Part shown: piece after piece, positions 33,721 through 46,365 of the stretch
How the letters are laid out: each line of letters begins with the position of its first letter
Numbering within the stretch: the first letter of the stretch is position 1
Assembly (NCBI RefSeq): GCF_023091745.1
Contig: NW_026291768.1
Span: 62,001-126,000, forward strand
Origin: Budorcas taxicolor
Taxonomy: Eukaryota > Chordata > Mammalia > Artiodactyla > Bovidae
Direction of reading: 5' to 3'
DNA: 64,000 bases
The notes under the pieces: model-generated
What the model was told of the DNA's origin: nothing
Seen by the model: only the letters and a program-made list of their open reading frames with translations
Database searches by the model: none
Program-made: the position numbers and the translations under genes

Positions 33721-35125
33721 TGCCGCCCACAGCCTCCGCTCAGGGGAAGCAGCCCCTGTGCCAAGACCTGCAGGAGGCGCGGGGCGTCCCTGCCTGGAAG
33801 CCAAGTGCACGGTCCGCTTGGAAGCGAGCCTCCTTGGGAAGAGTCGAGGGAGCCAAGCGGCGTGCAGCTGCAAGCCCTGCTTGGGCCGAGCCGAGTGTGC
33901 CTCCAGGACGGCAGAGCTCCAGCTCTGCTCAGATGCCGGATCTAGTCAAGTGCCTTGCGCGAGGCTGCTCTGCCCTGGGCGAGACTTGCCCAGGCTTGCC
34001 TCGCTGCTAGGCTTGCTGCCCGGGAAGGAGCAGGCTGTGCGATGCTGGGAGAGGTCACTGGCGCCTTCCTGGCCTCAGCTCCACTCCTGCCTTGCCTTTG
34101 CATCTAGGCCCCGGGCGTCCTTGGGGAAGGCTTAGGAGCCGGTGGCTTGCACACTGCCGAGCCCTCCAGCAGTGAGGCCTCTCGTAGAGGGGAGGGGAGG
34201 GCAAGTGCAGGGCTCCACCAGCGGTTGCTTGGCCGCCCAGACTCAGCGCCGCACGGAGAGCACAAGGCTCCCAGGTCCCCTGGCTGTGGTCTGCAGCCCC
34301 ACACTCCCGGAGGCTGACTCCGTGGGCGCCCAGAAGGTGCCTGACAGACGTCATGTCCCTAGCGCTCTGCTCCCCAGCAGAGACGTGTGCAGGTGGTGGG
34401 GCCTGCCCCTGCGTGTCTGGGCTCCCGCCGGCAGCCCCAGCTCCAGGGAAGCAGCCCCTGAGCCAAGACCTGTAGGGGGCGCGGGGCGCCCCCGCCTGGA
34501 AGCCTAGCGCACAGCATGCGGGAAGCGAGCCTCCTCGGGAGAAGAGGAGGCAGCCCAGCTGCGTGCGTCTGCACTCACTCCTTGGGCGGAGCCCAGTGAG
34601 CCTCCAGTACGGCAGAGCTCCAGCTCTGCTCAGAGGCCCGATCTGGCAGAGTTGCTGGCGTGAGGCTGCTCTGCCCTGGGCGAGCCTTGCCCAGACTTGC
34701 CTCGCTGCTAGGCTTCCTGCCCGGGAAGGAGCAGGCTGCGCCAGACAGGCAGACGCTCCTGGCGCCTTCCTGGCCTCAGCTCCACTCCTGCCTTGCCTTT
34801 GCACCTAGTCCCCAGGCGTCCTTGCGGAGGGCTTAGGGGCCGGTGGGGTGCACGCTGCCAAGCCCTCCAGCCGTGAGAGCTCTGTCATAGGGAAGGGAAT
34901 GGCAAGTGCAGGGCTCCTCCAGCGGTCGCTTGGCCGCCCATACTCAGCACAGCACGGAGAGCACCAGGCTTCCCAGGGCCCCTGGCTGTGGTCTGCAGCC
35001 CCACACACCCGGAGGCTGACTCCGTGAGCGCCCAGAAGGTGCCTGACAGACGTCATTTCCCTAGTGCTCTCCCCACCAGCAGAGACGTGGGCAGGTGGTT
35101 GGGGCCTGCCCCTGCGTGTCTGGGC
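33721..35125. repeat. HOR unit 25
   Basis: Departures: 139G, 214T, 656A, 1221T (private, at 34,941). Same as unit 30 except at 1221. Confidence 0.95.
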
Positions 35126-36530
35126 TGCCGCCCACAGCCTCCGCTCAGGGGAAGCAGCCCCTGTGCCAAGACCTGCAGGAGGCGCGGGGCGTCCCTGCCT
35201 GGAAGCCAAGTGCACGGTCCGCTTGGAAGCGAGCCTCCTTGGGAAGAGTCGAGGGAGCCAAGCCGCGTGCAGCTGCAAGCCCTGCTTGGGCCGAGCCGAG
35301 TGTGCCTCCAGGACGGCAGAGCTCCAGCTCTGCTCAGAGGCCGGATCTAGTCAAGTGCCTTGCGCGAGGCTGCTCTGCCCTGGGCGAGACTTGCCCAGGC
35401 TTGCCTCGCTGCTAGGCTTGCTGCCCGGGAAGGAGCAGGCTGTGCGATGCTGGGAGAGGTCACTGGCGCCTTCCTGGCCTCAGCTCCACTCCTGCCTTGC
35501 CTTTGCATCTAGGCCCCGGGCGTCCTTGGGGAAGGCTTAGGAGCCGGTGGCTTGCACACTGCCGAGCCCTCCAGCAGTGAGGCCTCTCGTAGAGGGGAGG
35601 GGAGGGCAAGTGCAGGGCTCCACCAGCGGTTGCTTGGCCGCCCAGACTCAGCGCCGCACGGAGAGCACAAGGCTCCCAGGTCCCCTGGCTGTGGTCTGCA
35701 GCCCCACACTCCCGGAGGCTGACTCCGTGGGCGCCCAGAAGGTGCCTGACAGACGTCAGGTCCCTAGCGCTCTGCTCCCCGGCAGAGACGTGTGCAGGTG
35801 GTGGGGCCTGCCCCTGCGTGTCTGGGCTCCCGCCGGCAGCCCCAGCTCCAGGGAAGCAGCCCCTGAGCCAAGACCTGTAGGGGGCGCGGGGCGCCCCCGC
35901 CTGGAAGCCTAGCGCACAGCATGCGGGAAGCGAGCCTCCTCGGGAGAAGAGGAGGCAGCCCAGCTGCGTGCGTCTGCACTCACTCCTTGGGCGGAGCCCA
36001 GTGAGCCTCCAGTACGGCAGAGCTCCAGCTCTGCTCAGAGGCCCGATCTGGCAGAGTTGCTGGCGTGAGGCTGCTCTGCCCTGGGCGAGCCTTGCCCAGA
36101 CTTGCCTCGCTGCTAGGCTTCCTGCCCGGGAAGGAGCAGGCTGCGCCAGACAGGCAGACGCTCCTGGCGCCTTCCTGGCCTCAGCTCCACTCCTGCCTTG
36201 CCTTTGCACCTAGTCCCCAGGCGTCCTTGCGGAGGGCTTAGGGGCCGGTGGGGTGCACGCTGCCAAGCCCTCCAGCCGTGAGAGCTCTGTCTTAGGGAAG
36301 GGAATGGCAAGTGCAGGGCTCCTCCAGCGGTCGCTTGTCCGCCCAGACTCAGCACAGCAGGGAGAGCACCAGGCTTCCCAGGGCCCCTGGCTGTGGTCTG
36401 CAGCCCCACACACCCGGAGGCTGACTCCGTGAGCGCCCAGAAGGTGCCTGACAGACGTCATTTCCCTAGTGCTCTCCCCACCAGCAGAGACGTGGGCAGG
36501 TGGTTGGGGCCTGCCCCTGCGTGTCTGGGC
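35126..36530. repeat. HOR unit 26
   Basis: Departures: 634G, 1167T, 1213T, 1235G. Same as unit 31. Confidence 0.95.
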
Positions 36531-37935
36531 TGCCGCCCACAGCCTCCGCTCAGGGGAAGCAGCCCCTGTGCCAAGACCGGCAGGAGGCGCGGGGCGTCCC
36601 TGCCTGGAAGCCAAGTGCACGGTCCGCTTGGAAGCGAGCCTCCTTGGGAAGAGTCGAGGGAGCCAAGCCGCGTGCAGCTGCAAGCCCTGCTTGGGCCGAG
36701 CCGAGTGTGCCTCCAGGACGGCAGAGCTCCAGCTCTGCTCAGAGGCCGGATCTAGTCAAGTGCCTTGCGCGAGGCTGCTCTGCCCTGGGCGAGACTTGCC
36801 CAGGCTTGCCTCGCTGCTAGGCTTGCTGCCCGGGAAGGAGCAGGCTGTGCGATGCTGGGAGAGGTCACTGGCGCCTTCCTGGCCTCAGCTCCACTCCTGC
36901 CTTGCCTTTGCATCTAGGCCCCGGGCGTCCTTGGGGAAGGCTTAGGAGCCGGTGGCTTGCACACTGCCGAGCCCTCCAGCAGTGAGGCCTCTCGTAGAGG
37001 GGAGGGGAGGGCAAGTGCAGGGCTCCACCAGCGGTTGCTTGGCCGCCCAGACTCAGCGCCGCACGGAGAGCACAAGGCTCCCAGGTCCCCTGGCTGTGGT
37101 CTGCAGCCCCACACTCCCGGAGGCTGACTCCGTGGGCGCCCAGAAGGTGCCTGACAGACGTCATGTCCCTAGCGATCTGCTCCCCGGCAGAGACGTGTGC
37201 AGGGGGTGGGGCCTGCCCCTGCGTGTCTGGGCTCCCGCCGGCAGCCCCAGCTCCAGGGAAGCAGCGCCTGAGCCAAGACCTGTAGGGGGCGCGGGGCGCC
37301 CCCGCCTGGAAGCCTAGCGCACAGCATGCGGGAAGCGAGCCTCCTCGGGAGAAGAGGAGTCAGCCCAGCTGCGTGCGTCTGCACTCACTCCTTGGGCGGA
37401 GCCCAGTGAGCCTCCAGTACGGCAGAGCTCCAGCTCTGTTCAGAGGCCCGATCTGGCAGAGTTGCTGGCGTGAGGCTGCTCTGCCCTGGGCGAGCCTTGC
37501 CCAGACTTGCCTCGCTGCTAGGCTTCCTGCCCGGGAAGGAGCAGGCTGCGTCAGACAGGCAGACGCTCCTGGCGCCTTCCTGGCCTCAGCTCCACTCCTG
37601 CCTTGCCTTTGCACCTAGTCCCCAGGCGTCCTTGCGGAGGGCTTAGGGGCCGGTGGGGTGCACGCTGCCAAGCCCTCCAGCCGTGAGAGCTCTGTCTTAG
37701 GGAAGGGAATGGCAAGTGCAGGGCTCCTCCAGCGGTCGCTTGTCCGCCCAGACTCAGCACAGCAGGGAGAGCACCAGGCTTCCCAGGGCCCCTGGCTGTG
37801 GTCTGCAGCCCCACACACCCGGAGGCTGACTCCGTGAGCGCCCAGAAGGTGCCTGACAGACGTCATTTCCCTAGTGCTCTCCCCACCAGCAGAGACGTGG
37901 GCAGGTGGTTGGGGCCTGCCCCTGCGTGTCTGGGC
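36531..37935. repeat. HOR unit 27
   Basis: Departures: 49G, 645A, 674G, 736G, 830T, 909T, 1021T, 1167T as unit 22, plus 1213T and 1235G as in its left neighbour, unit 26. Confidence 0.95.
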
Positions 37936-39340
37936 TGCCGCCCACAGCCTCCGCTCAGGGGAAGCAGCCCCTGTGCCAAGACCGGCAGGAGGCGCGGGGC
38001 GTCCCTGCCTGGAAGCCAAGTGCACGGTCCGCTTGGAAGCGAGCCTCCTTGGGAAGAGTCGAGGGAGCCAAGCGGCGTGCAGCTGCAAGCCCTGCTTGGG
38101 CCGAGCCGAGTGTGCCTCCAGGACGGCAGAGCTCCAGCTCTGCTCAGAGGCCGGATCTAGTCAAGTGCCTTGCGCGAGGCTGCTCTGCCCTGGGCGAGAC
38201 TTGCCCAGGCTTGCCTCGCTGCTAGGCTTGCTGCCCGGGAAGGAGCAGGCTGTGCGATGCTGGGAGAGGTCACTGGCGCCTTCCTGGCCTCAGCTCCACT
38301 CCTGCCTTGCCTTTGCATCTAGGCCCCGGGCGTCCTTGGGGAAGGCTTAGGAGCCGGTGGCTTGCACACTGCCGAGCCCTCCAGCAGTGAGGCCTCTCGT
38401 AGAGGGGAGGGGAGGGCAAGTGCAGGGCTCCACCAGCGGTTGCTTGGCCGCCCAGACTCAGCGCCGCACGGAGAGCACAAGGCTCCCAGGTCCCCTGGCT
38501 GTGGTCTGCAGCCCCACACTCCCGGAGGCTGACTCCGTGGGCGCCCAGAAGGTGCCTGACAGACGTCATGTCCCTAGCGCTCTGCTCCCCGGCAGAGACG
38601 TGTGCAGGGGGTGGGGCCTGCCCCTGCGTGTCTGGGCTCCCGCCGGCAGCCCCAGCTCCAGGGAAGCAGCCCCTGAGCCAAGACCTGTAGGGGGCGCGGG
38701 GCGCCCCCGCCTGGAAGCCTAGCGCACAGCATGCGGGAAGCGAGCCTCCTCGGGAGAAGAGGAGGCAGCCCAGCTGCGTGCGTCTGCACTCTCTCCTTGG
38801 GCGGAGCCCAGTGAGCCTCCAGTACGGCAGAGCTCCAGCTCTGCTCAGAGGCCCGATCTGGCAGAGTTGCTGGCGTGAGGCTGCTCTGCCCTGGGCGAGC
38901 CTTGCCCAGACTTGCCTCGCTGCTAGGCTTCCTGCCCGGGAAGGAGCAGGCTGCGCCAGACAGGCAGACGCTCCTGGCGCCTTCCTGGCCTCAGCTCCAC
39001 TCCTGCCTTGCCTTTGCACCTAGTCCCCAGGCGTCCTTGTGGAGGGCTTAGGGGCCGGTGGGGTGCACGCTGCCAAGCCCTCCAGCCGTGAGAGCTCTGT
39101 CATAGGGAAGGGAATGGCAAGTGCAGGGCTCCTCCAGCGGTCGCTTGGCCGCCCAGACTCAGCACAGCACGGAGAGCACCAGGCTTCCCAGGGCCCCTGG
39201 CTGTGGTCTGCAGCCCCACACACCCGGAGGCTGACTCCGTGAGCGCCCAGAAGGTGCCTGACAGACGTCATTTCCCTAGTGCTCTCCCCACCAGCAGAGA
39301 CGTGGGCAGGTGGTTGGGGCCTGCCCCTGCGTGTCTGGGC
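37936..39340. repeat. HOR unit 28
   Basis: Departures: 49G, 139G, 674G, 857T, 1105T; copy of unit 23. Confidence 0.95.
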
Positions 39341-40745
39341 TGCCGCCCACAGCCTCCGCTCAGGGGAAGCAGCCCCTGTGCCAAGACCGGCAGGAGGCGC
39401 GGGGCGTCCCTGCCTGGAAGCCAAGTGCACGGTCCGCTTGGAAGCGAGCCTCCTTGGGAAGAGTCGAGGGAGCCAAGCCGCGTGCAGCTGCAAGCCCTGC
39501 TTGGGCCGAGCCGAGTGTGCCTCCAGGACGGCAGAGCTCCAGCTCTGCTCAGAGGCCGGATCTAGTCAAGTGCCTTGCGCGAGGCTGCTCTGCCCTGGGC
39601 GAGACTTGCCCAGGCTTGCCTCGCTGCTAGGCTTGCTGCCCGGGAAGGAGCAGGCTGTGCGATGCTGGGAGAGGCCACTGGCGCCTTCCTGGCCTCAGCT
39701 CCACTCCTGCCTTGCCTTTGCATCTAGGCCCCGGGCGTCCTTGGGGAAGGCTTAGGAGCCGGTGGCTTGCACACTGCCGAGCCCTCCAGCAGTGAGGCCT
39801 CTCGTAGAGGGGAGGGGAGGGCAAGTGCAGGGCTCCACCAGCGGTTGCTTGGCCGCCCAGACTCAGCGCCGCACGGAGAGCACAAGGCTCCCAGGTCCCC
39901 TGGCTGTGGTCTGCAGCCCCACACTCCCGGAGGCTGACTCCGTGGGCGCCCAGAAGGTGCCTGACAGACGTCATGTCCCTAGCACTCTGCTCCCCGGCAG
40001 AGACGTGTGCAGGTGGTGGGGCCTGCCCCTGCGTGTCTGGGCTCCCGCCGGCAGCCCCAGCTCCAGGGAAGCAGCCCCTGAGGCAAGACCTGTAGGGGGC
40101 GCGGGGCGCCCCCGCCTGGAAGCCTAGCGCACAGCATGCGGGAAGCGAGCCTCCTCGGGAGAAGAGGAGGCAGCCCAGCTGCGTGCGTCTGCACTCACTC
40201 CTTGGGCGGAGCCCAGTGAGCCTCCAGTACGGCAGAGCTCCAGCTCTGCTCAGAGGCCCGATCTGGCAGAGTTGCTGGCGTGAGGCTGCTCTGCCCTGGG
40301 CGAGCCTTGCCCAGACTTGCCTCGCTGCTAGGCTTCCTGCCCGGGAAGGAGCAGGCTGCGCCAGACAGGCAGACGCTCCTGGCGCCTTCCTGGCCTCAGC
40401 TCCACTCCTGCCTTGCCTTTGCACCTAGTCCCCAGGCGTCCTTGCGGAGGGCTTAGGGGCCGGTGGGGTGCACGCTGCCAAGCCCTCCAGCCGTGAGAGC
40501 TCTGTCTTAGGGAAGGGAATGGCAAGTGCAGGGCTCCTCCAGCGGTCGCTTGGCCGCCCAGACTCAGCACAGCACGGAGAGCACCAGGCTTCCCAGGGCC
40601 CCTGGCTGTGGTCTGCAGCCCCACACACCCGGAGGCTGACTCCGTGAGCGCCCAGAAGGTGCCTGACAGACGTCATTTCCCTAGTGCTCTCCCCACCAGC
40701 AGAGACGTGGGCAGGTGGTTGGGGCCTGCCCCTGCGTGTCTGGGC
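39341..40745. repeat. HOR unit 29
   Basis: Departures: 49G, 335C, 644A, 743G, 1167T; copy of unit 24. Confidence 0.95.
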
Positions 40746-42150
40746 TGCCGCCCACAGCCTCCGCTCAGGGGAAGCAGCCCCTGTGCCAAGACCTGCAGGA
40801 GGCGCGGGGCGTCCCTGCCTGGAAGCCAAGTGCACGGTCCGCTTGGAAGCGAGCCTCCTTGGGAAGAGTCGAGGGAGCCAAGCGGCGTGCAGCTGCAAGC
40901 CCTGCTTGGGCCGAGCCGAGTGTGCCTCCAGGACGGCAGAGCTCCAGCTCTGCTCAGATGCCGGATCTAGTCAAGTGCCTTGCGCGAGGCTGCTCTGCCC
41001 TGGGCGAGACTTGCCCAGGCTTGCCTCGCTGCTAGGCTTGCTGCCCGGGAAGGAGCAGGCTGTGCGATGCTGGGAGAGGTCACTGGCGCCTTCCTGGCCT
41101 CAGCTCCACTCCTGCCTTGCCTTTGCATCTAGGCCCCGGGCGTCCTTGGGGAAGGCTTAGGAGCCGGTGGCTTGCACACTGCCGAGCCCTCCAGCAGTGA
41201 GGCCTCTCGTAGAGGGGAGGGGAGGGCAAGTGCAGGGCTCCACCAGCGGTTGCTTGGCCGCCCAGACTCAGCGCCGCACGGAGAGCACAAGGCTCCCAGG
41301 TCCCCTGGCTGTGGTCTGCAGCCCCACACTCCCGGAGGCTGACTCCGTGGGCGCCCAGAAGGTGCCTGACAGACGTCATGTCCCTAGCGCTCTGCTCCCC
41401 AGCAGAGACGTGTGCAGGTGGTGGGGCCTGCCCCTGCGTGTCTGGGCTCCCGCCGGCAGCCCCAGCTCCAGGGAAGCAGCCCCTGAGCCAAGACCTGTAG
41501 GGGGCGCGGGGCGCCCCCGCCTGGAAGCCTAGCGCACAGCATGCGGGAAGCGAGCCTCCTCGGGAGAAGAGGAGGCAGCCCAGCTGCGTGCGTCTGCACT
41601 CACTCCTTGGGCGGAGCCCAGTGAGCCTCCAGTACGGCAGAGCTCCAGCTCTGCTCAGAGGCCCGATCTGGCAGAGTTGCTGGCGTGAGGCTGCTCTGCC
41701 CTGGGCGAGCCTTGCCCAGACTTGCCTCGCTGCTAGGCTTCCTGCCCGGGAAGGAGCAGGCTGCGCCAGACAGGCAGACGCTCCTGGCGCCTTCCTGGCC
41801 TCAGCTCCACTCCTGCCTTGCCTTTGCACCTAGTCCCCAGGCGTCCTTGCGGAGGGCTTAGGGGCCGGTGGGGTGCACGCTGCCAAGCCCTCCAGCCGTG
41901 AGAGCTCTGTCATAGGGAAGGGAATGGCAAGTGCAGGGCTCCTCCAGCGGTCGCTTGGCCGCCCAGACTCAGCACAGCACGGAGAGCACCAGGCTTCCCA
42001 GGGCCCCTGGCTGTGGTCTGCAGCCCCACACACCCGGAGGCTGACTCCGTGAGCGCCCAGAAGGTGCCTGACAGACGTCATTTCCCTAGTGCTCTCCCCA
42101 CCAGCAGAGACGTGGGCAGGTGGTTGGGGCCTGCCCCTGCGTGTCTGGGC
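40746..42150. repeat. HOR unit 30
   Basis: Departures: 139G, 214T, 656A; copy of unit 25 without 1221T. Confidence 0.95.
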
Positions 42151-43555
42151 TGCCGCCCACAGCCTCCGCTCAGGGGAAGCAGCCCCTGTGCCAAGACCTG
42201 CAGGAGGCGCGGGGCGTCCCTGCCTGGAAGCCAAGTGCACGGTCCGCTTGGAAGCGAGCCTCCTTGGGAAGAGTCGAGGGAGCCAAGCCGCGTGCAGCTG
42301 CAAGCCCTGCTTGGGCCGAGCCGAGTGTGCCTCCAGGACGGCAGAGCTCCAGCTCTGCTCAGAGGCCGGATCTAGTCAAGTGCCTTGCGCGAGGCTGCTC
42401 TGCCCTGGGCGAGACTTGCCCAGGCTTGCCTCGCTGCTAGGCTTGCTGCCCGGGAAGGAGCAGGCTGTGCGATGCTGGGAGAGGTCACTGGCGCCTTCCT
42501 GGCCTCAGCTCCACTCCTGCCTTGCCTTTGCATCTAGGCCCCGGGCGTCCTTGGGGAAGGCTTAGGAGCCGGTGGCTTGCACACTGCCGAGCCCTCCAGC
42601 AGTGAGGCCTCTCGTAGAGGGGAGGGGAGGGCAAGTGCAGGGCTCCACCAGCGGTTGCTTGGCCGCCCAGACTCAGCGCCGCACGGAGAGCACAAGGCTC
42701 CCAGGTCCCCTGGCTGTGGTCTGCAGCCCCACACTCCCGGAGGCTGACTCCGTGGGCGCCCAGAAGGTGCCTGACAGACGTCAGGTCCCTAGCGCTCTGC
42801 TCCCCGGCAGAGACGTGTGCAGGTGGTGGGGCCTGCCCCTGCGTGTCTGGGCTCCCGCCGGCAGCCCCAGCTCCAGGGAAGCAGCCCCTGAGCCAAGACC
42901 TGTAGGGGGCGCGGGGCGCCCCCGCCTGGAAGCCTAGCGCACAGCATGCGGGAAGCGAGCCTCCTCGGGAGAAGAGGAGGCAGCCCAGCTGCGTGCGTCT
43001 GCACTCACTCCTTGGGCGGAGCCCAGTGAGCCTCCAGTACGGCAGAGCTCCAGCTCTGCTCAGAGGCCCGATCTGGCAGAGTTGCTGGCGTGAGGCTGCT
43101 CTGCCCTGGGCGAGCCTTGCCCAGACTTGCCTCGCTGCTAGGCTTCCTGCCCGGGAAGGAGCAGGCTGCGCCAGACAGGCAGACGCTCCTGGCGCCTTCC
43201 TGGCCTCAGCTCCACTCCTGCCTTGCCTTTGCACCTAGTCCCCAGGCGTCCTTGCGGAGGGCTTAGGGGCCGGTGGGGTGCACGCTGCCAAGCCCTCCAG
43301 CCGTGAGAGCTCTGTCTTAGGGAAGGGAATGGCAAGTGCAGGGCTCCTCCAGCGGTCGCTTGTCCGCCCAGACTCAGCACAGCAGGGAGAGCACCAGGCT
43401 TCCCAGGGCCCCTGGCTGTGGTCTGCAGCCCCACACACCCGGAGGCTGACTCCGTGAGCGCCCAGAAGGTGCCTGACAGACGTCATTTCCCTAGTGCTCT
43501 CCCCACCAGCAGAGACGTGGGCAGGTGGTTGGGGCCTGCCCCTGCGTGTCTGGGC
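42151..43555. repeat. HOR unit 31
   Basis: Departures: 634G, 1167T, 1213T, 1235G; copy of unit 26 and the last unit of the second 7025-bp block. Confidence 0.95.
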
Positions 43556-44960
43556 TGCCGCCCACAGCCTCCGCTCAGGGGAAGCAGCCCCTGTGCCAAG
43601 ACCTGCAGGAGGCGCGGGGCGTCCCTGCCTGGAAGCCAAGTGCACGGTCCGCTTGGAAGCGAGCCTCCTTGGGAAGAGTCGAGGGAGCCAAGCCGCGTGC
43701 AGCTGCAAGCCCTGCTTGGGCCGAGCCGAGTGTGCCTCCAGGACGGCAGAGCTCCAGCTCTGCTCAGAGGCCGGATCTAGTCAAGTGCCTTGCGCGAGGC
43801 TGCTCTGCCCTGGGCGAGACTTGCCCAGGCTTGCCTCGCTGCTAGGCTTGCTGCCCGGGAAGGAGCAGGCTGTGCGATGCTGGGAGAGGTCACTGGCGCC
43901 TTCCTGGCCTCAGCTCCACTCCTGCCTTGCCTTTGCATCTAGGCCCCGGGCGTCCTTGGGGAAGGCTAAGGAGCCGGTGGCTTGCACACTGCCGAGCCCT
44001 CCAGCAGTGAGGCCTCTCGTAGAGGGGAGGGGAGGGCAAGTGCAGGGCTCCACCAGCGGTTGCTTGGCCGCCCAGACTCAGCGCCGCACGGAGAGCACAA
44101 GGCTCCCAGGTCCCCTGGCTGTGCTCTGCAGCCCCACACTCCCGGAGGCTGACTCCGTGGGCGCCCAGAAGGTGCCTGACAGACGTCATGTCCCTAGCGC
44201 TCTGCTCCCCGGCAGAGACGTGTGCAGGTGGTGGGGCCTGCCCCTGCGTGTCTGGGCTCCCGCCAGCAGCCCCAGCTCCAGGGAAGCAGCGCCTGAGCCA
44301 AGACCTGTAGGGGGCGCGGGGCGCCCCCGCCTGGAAGCCTAGCGCACAGCATGCGGGAAGCGAGCCTCCTCGGGAGAAGAGGAGGCAGCCCAGCTGCGTG
44401 CGTCTGCACTCACTCCTTGGGCGGAGCCCAGTGAGCCTCCAGTACGGCAGAGCTCCAGCTCTGCTCAGAGGCCCGATCTGGCAGAGTTGCTGGCGTGAGG
44501 CTGCTCTGCCCTGGGCGAGCCTTGCCCAGACTTGCCTCGCTGCTAGGCTTCCTGCCCGGGAAGGAGCAGGCTGCGCCAGACAGGCAGACGCTCCTGGCGC
44601 CTTCCTGGCCTCAGCTCCACTCCTGCCTTGCCTTTGCACCTAGTCCCCAGGCGTCCTTGCGGAGGGCTTAGGGGCCGGTGGGGTGCACGCTGCCAAGCCC
44701 TCCAGCCGTGAGAGCTCTGTCTTAGGGAAGGGAATGGCAAGTGCAGGGCTCCTCCAGCGGTCGCTTGGCCGCCCAGACTCAGCACAGCACGGAGAGCACC
44801 AGGCTTCCCAGGGCCCCTGGCTGTGGTCTGCAGCCCCACACACCCGGAGGCTGACTCCGTGAGCGCCCAGAAGGTGCCTGACAGACGTCATTTCCCTAGT
44901 GCTCTCCCCACCAGCAGAGACGTGTGCAGGTGGTTGGGGCCTGCCCCTGCGTGTCTGGGC
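43556..44960. repeat. HOR unit 32
   Basis: Departures: 413A (private, at 43,968), 569C, 710A, 736G, 1167T, 1370T. The change at 413 removes a TAG and joins two chance reading frames into one of 282 codons. Confidence 0.95.
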
Positions 44961-46365
44961 TGCCGCCCACAGCCTCCGCTCAGGGGAAGCAGCCCCTGTG
45001 CCAAGACCGGCAGGAGGCGCGGGGCGTCCCTGCCTGGAAGCCAAGTGCACGGTCCGCTTGGAAGCGAGCCTCCTTGGGAAGAGTCGAGGGAGCCAAGCCG
45101 CGTGCAGCTGCAAGCCCTGCTTGGGCCGAGCCGAGTGTGCCTCCAGGACGGCAGAGCTCCAGCTCTGCTCAGAGGCCGGATCTAGTCAAGTGCCTTGCGC
45201 GAGGCTGCTCTGCCCTGGGCGAGACTTGCCCAGGCTTGCCTCGCTGCTAGGCTTGCTGCCCGGGAAGGAGCAGGCTGTGCGATGCTGGGAGAGGTCACTG
45301 GCGCCTTCCTGGCCTCAGCTCCACTCCTGCCTTGCCTTTGCATCTAGGCCCCGGGCGTCCTTGGGGAAGGCTTAGGAGCCGGTGGCTTGCACACTGCCGA
45401 GCCCTCCAGCAGTGAGGCCTCTCGTAGAGGGGAGGGGAGGGCAAGTGCAGGGCTCCACCAGCGGTTGCTTGGCCGCCCAGACTCAGCGCCGCACGGAGAG
45501 CACAAGGCTCCCAGGTCCCCTGGCTGTGGTCTGCAGCCCCACACTCCCGGAGGCTGACTCCGTGGGCGCCCAGAAGGTGCCTGACAGACGTCATGTCCCT
45601 AGCGCTCTGCTCCCCGGCAGAGACGTGTGCAGGGGGTGGGGCCTGCCCCTGCGTGTCTGGGCTCCCGCCGGCAGCCCCAGCTCCAGGGAAGCAGCCCCTG
45701 AGCCAAGACCTGTAGGGGGCGCGGGGCGCCCCCGCCTGGAAGCCTAGCGCACAGCATGCGGGAAGCGAGCCTCCTCGGGAGAAGAGGAGGCAGCCCAGCT
45801 GCGTGCGTCTGCACTCACTCCTTGGGCGGAGCCCAGTGAGCCTCCAGTACGGCAGAGCTCCAGCTCTGCTCAGAGGCCCGATCTGGCAGAGTTGCTGGCG
45901 TGAGGCTGCTCTGCCCTGGGCGAGCCTTGCCCAGACTTGCCTCGCTGCTAGGCTTCCTGCCCGGGAAGGAGCAGGCTGCGCCAGACAGGCAGACGCTCCT
46001 GGCGCCTTCCTGGCCTCAGCTCCACTCCTGCCTTGCCTTTGCACCTAGTCCCCAGGCGTCCTTGCGGAGGGCTTAGGGGCCGGTGGGGTGCACGCTGCCA
46101 AGCCCTCCAGCCGTGAGAGCTCTGTCATAGGGAAGGGAATGGCAAGTGCAGGGCTCCTCCAGCGGTCGCTTGGCCGCCCAGACTCAGCACAGCACGGAGA
46201 GCACCAGGCTTCCCAGGGCCCCTGGCTGTGGTCTGCAGCCCCACACACCCGGAGGCTGACTCCGTGAGCGCCCAGAAGGTGCCTGACAGACGTCATTTCC
46301 CTAGTGCTCTCCCCACCAGCAGAGACGTGGGCAGGTGGTTGGGGCCTGCCCCTGCGTGTCTGGGC
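44961..46365. repeat. HOR unit 33
   Basis: Departures: 49G, 674G; as unit 21 without 601T. Confidence 0.95.

Larger units (their letters stand above)
29506..43555. repeat. Tandem duplication of a 5-unit (7025-bp) block
   Basis: Units 22-26 and 27-31 carry the same ordered set of five haplotypes, including variants found nowhere else (645A in 22/27, 214T in 25/30). Only three differences were seen in 7025 bp: offsets 1213 and 1235 of unit 22 versus 27 (30,718/37,743 and 30,740/37,765) and offset 1221 of unit 25 versus 30 (34,941). Limits: unit 21 does not match 26, and unit 32 does not match 27, so the copied segment is close to five whole units. Confidence 0.88.

Noticed and set aside
43494..44342. 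Unusually long 282-codon frame in unit 32
   Set aside because: It is created by one T to A change at 43,968 that removes a stop between two chance frames seen separately in every other unit.
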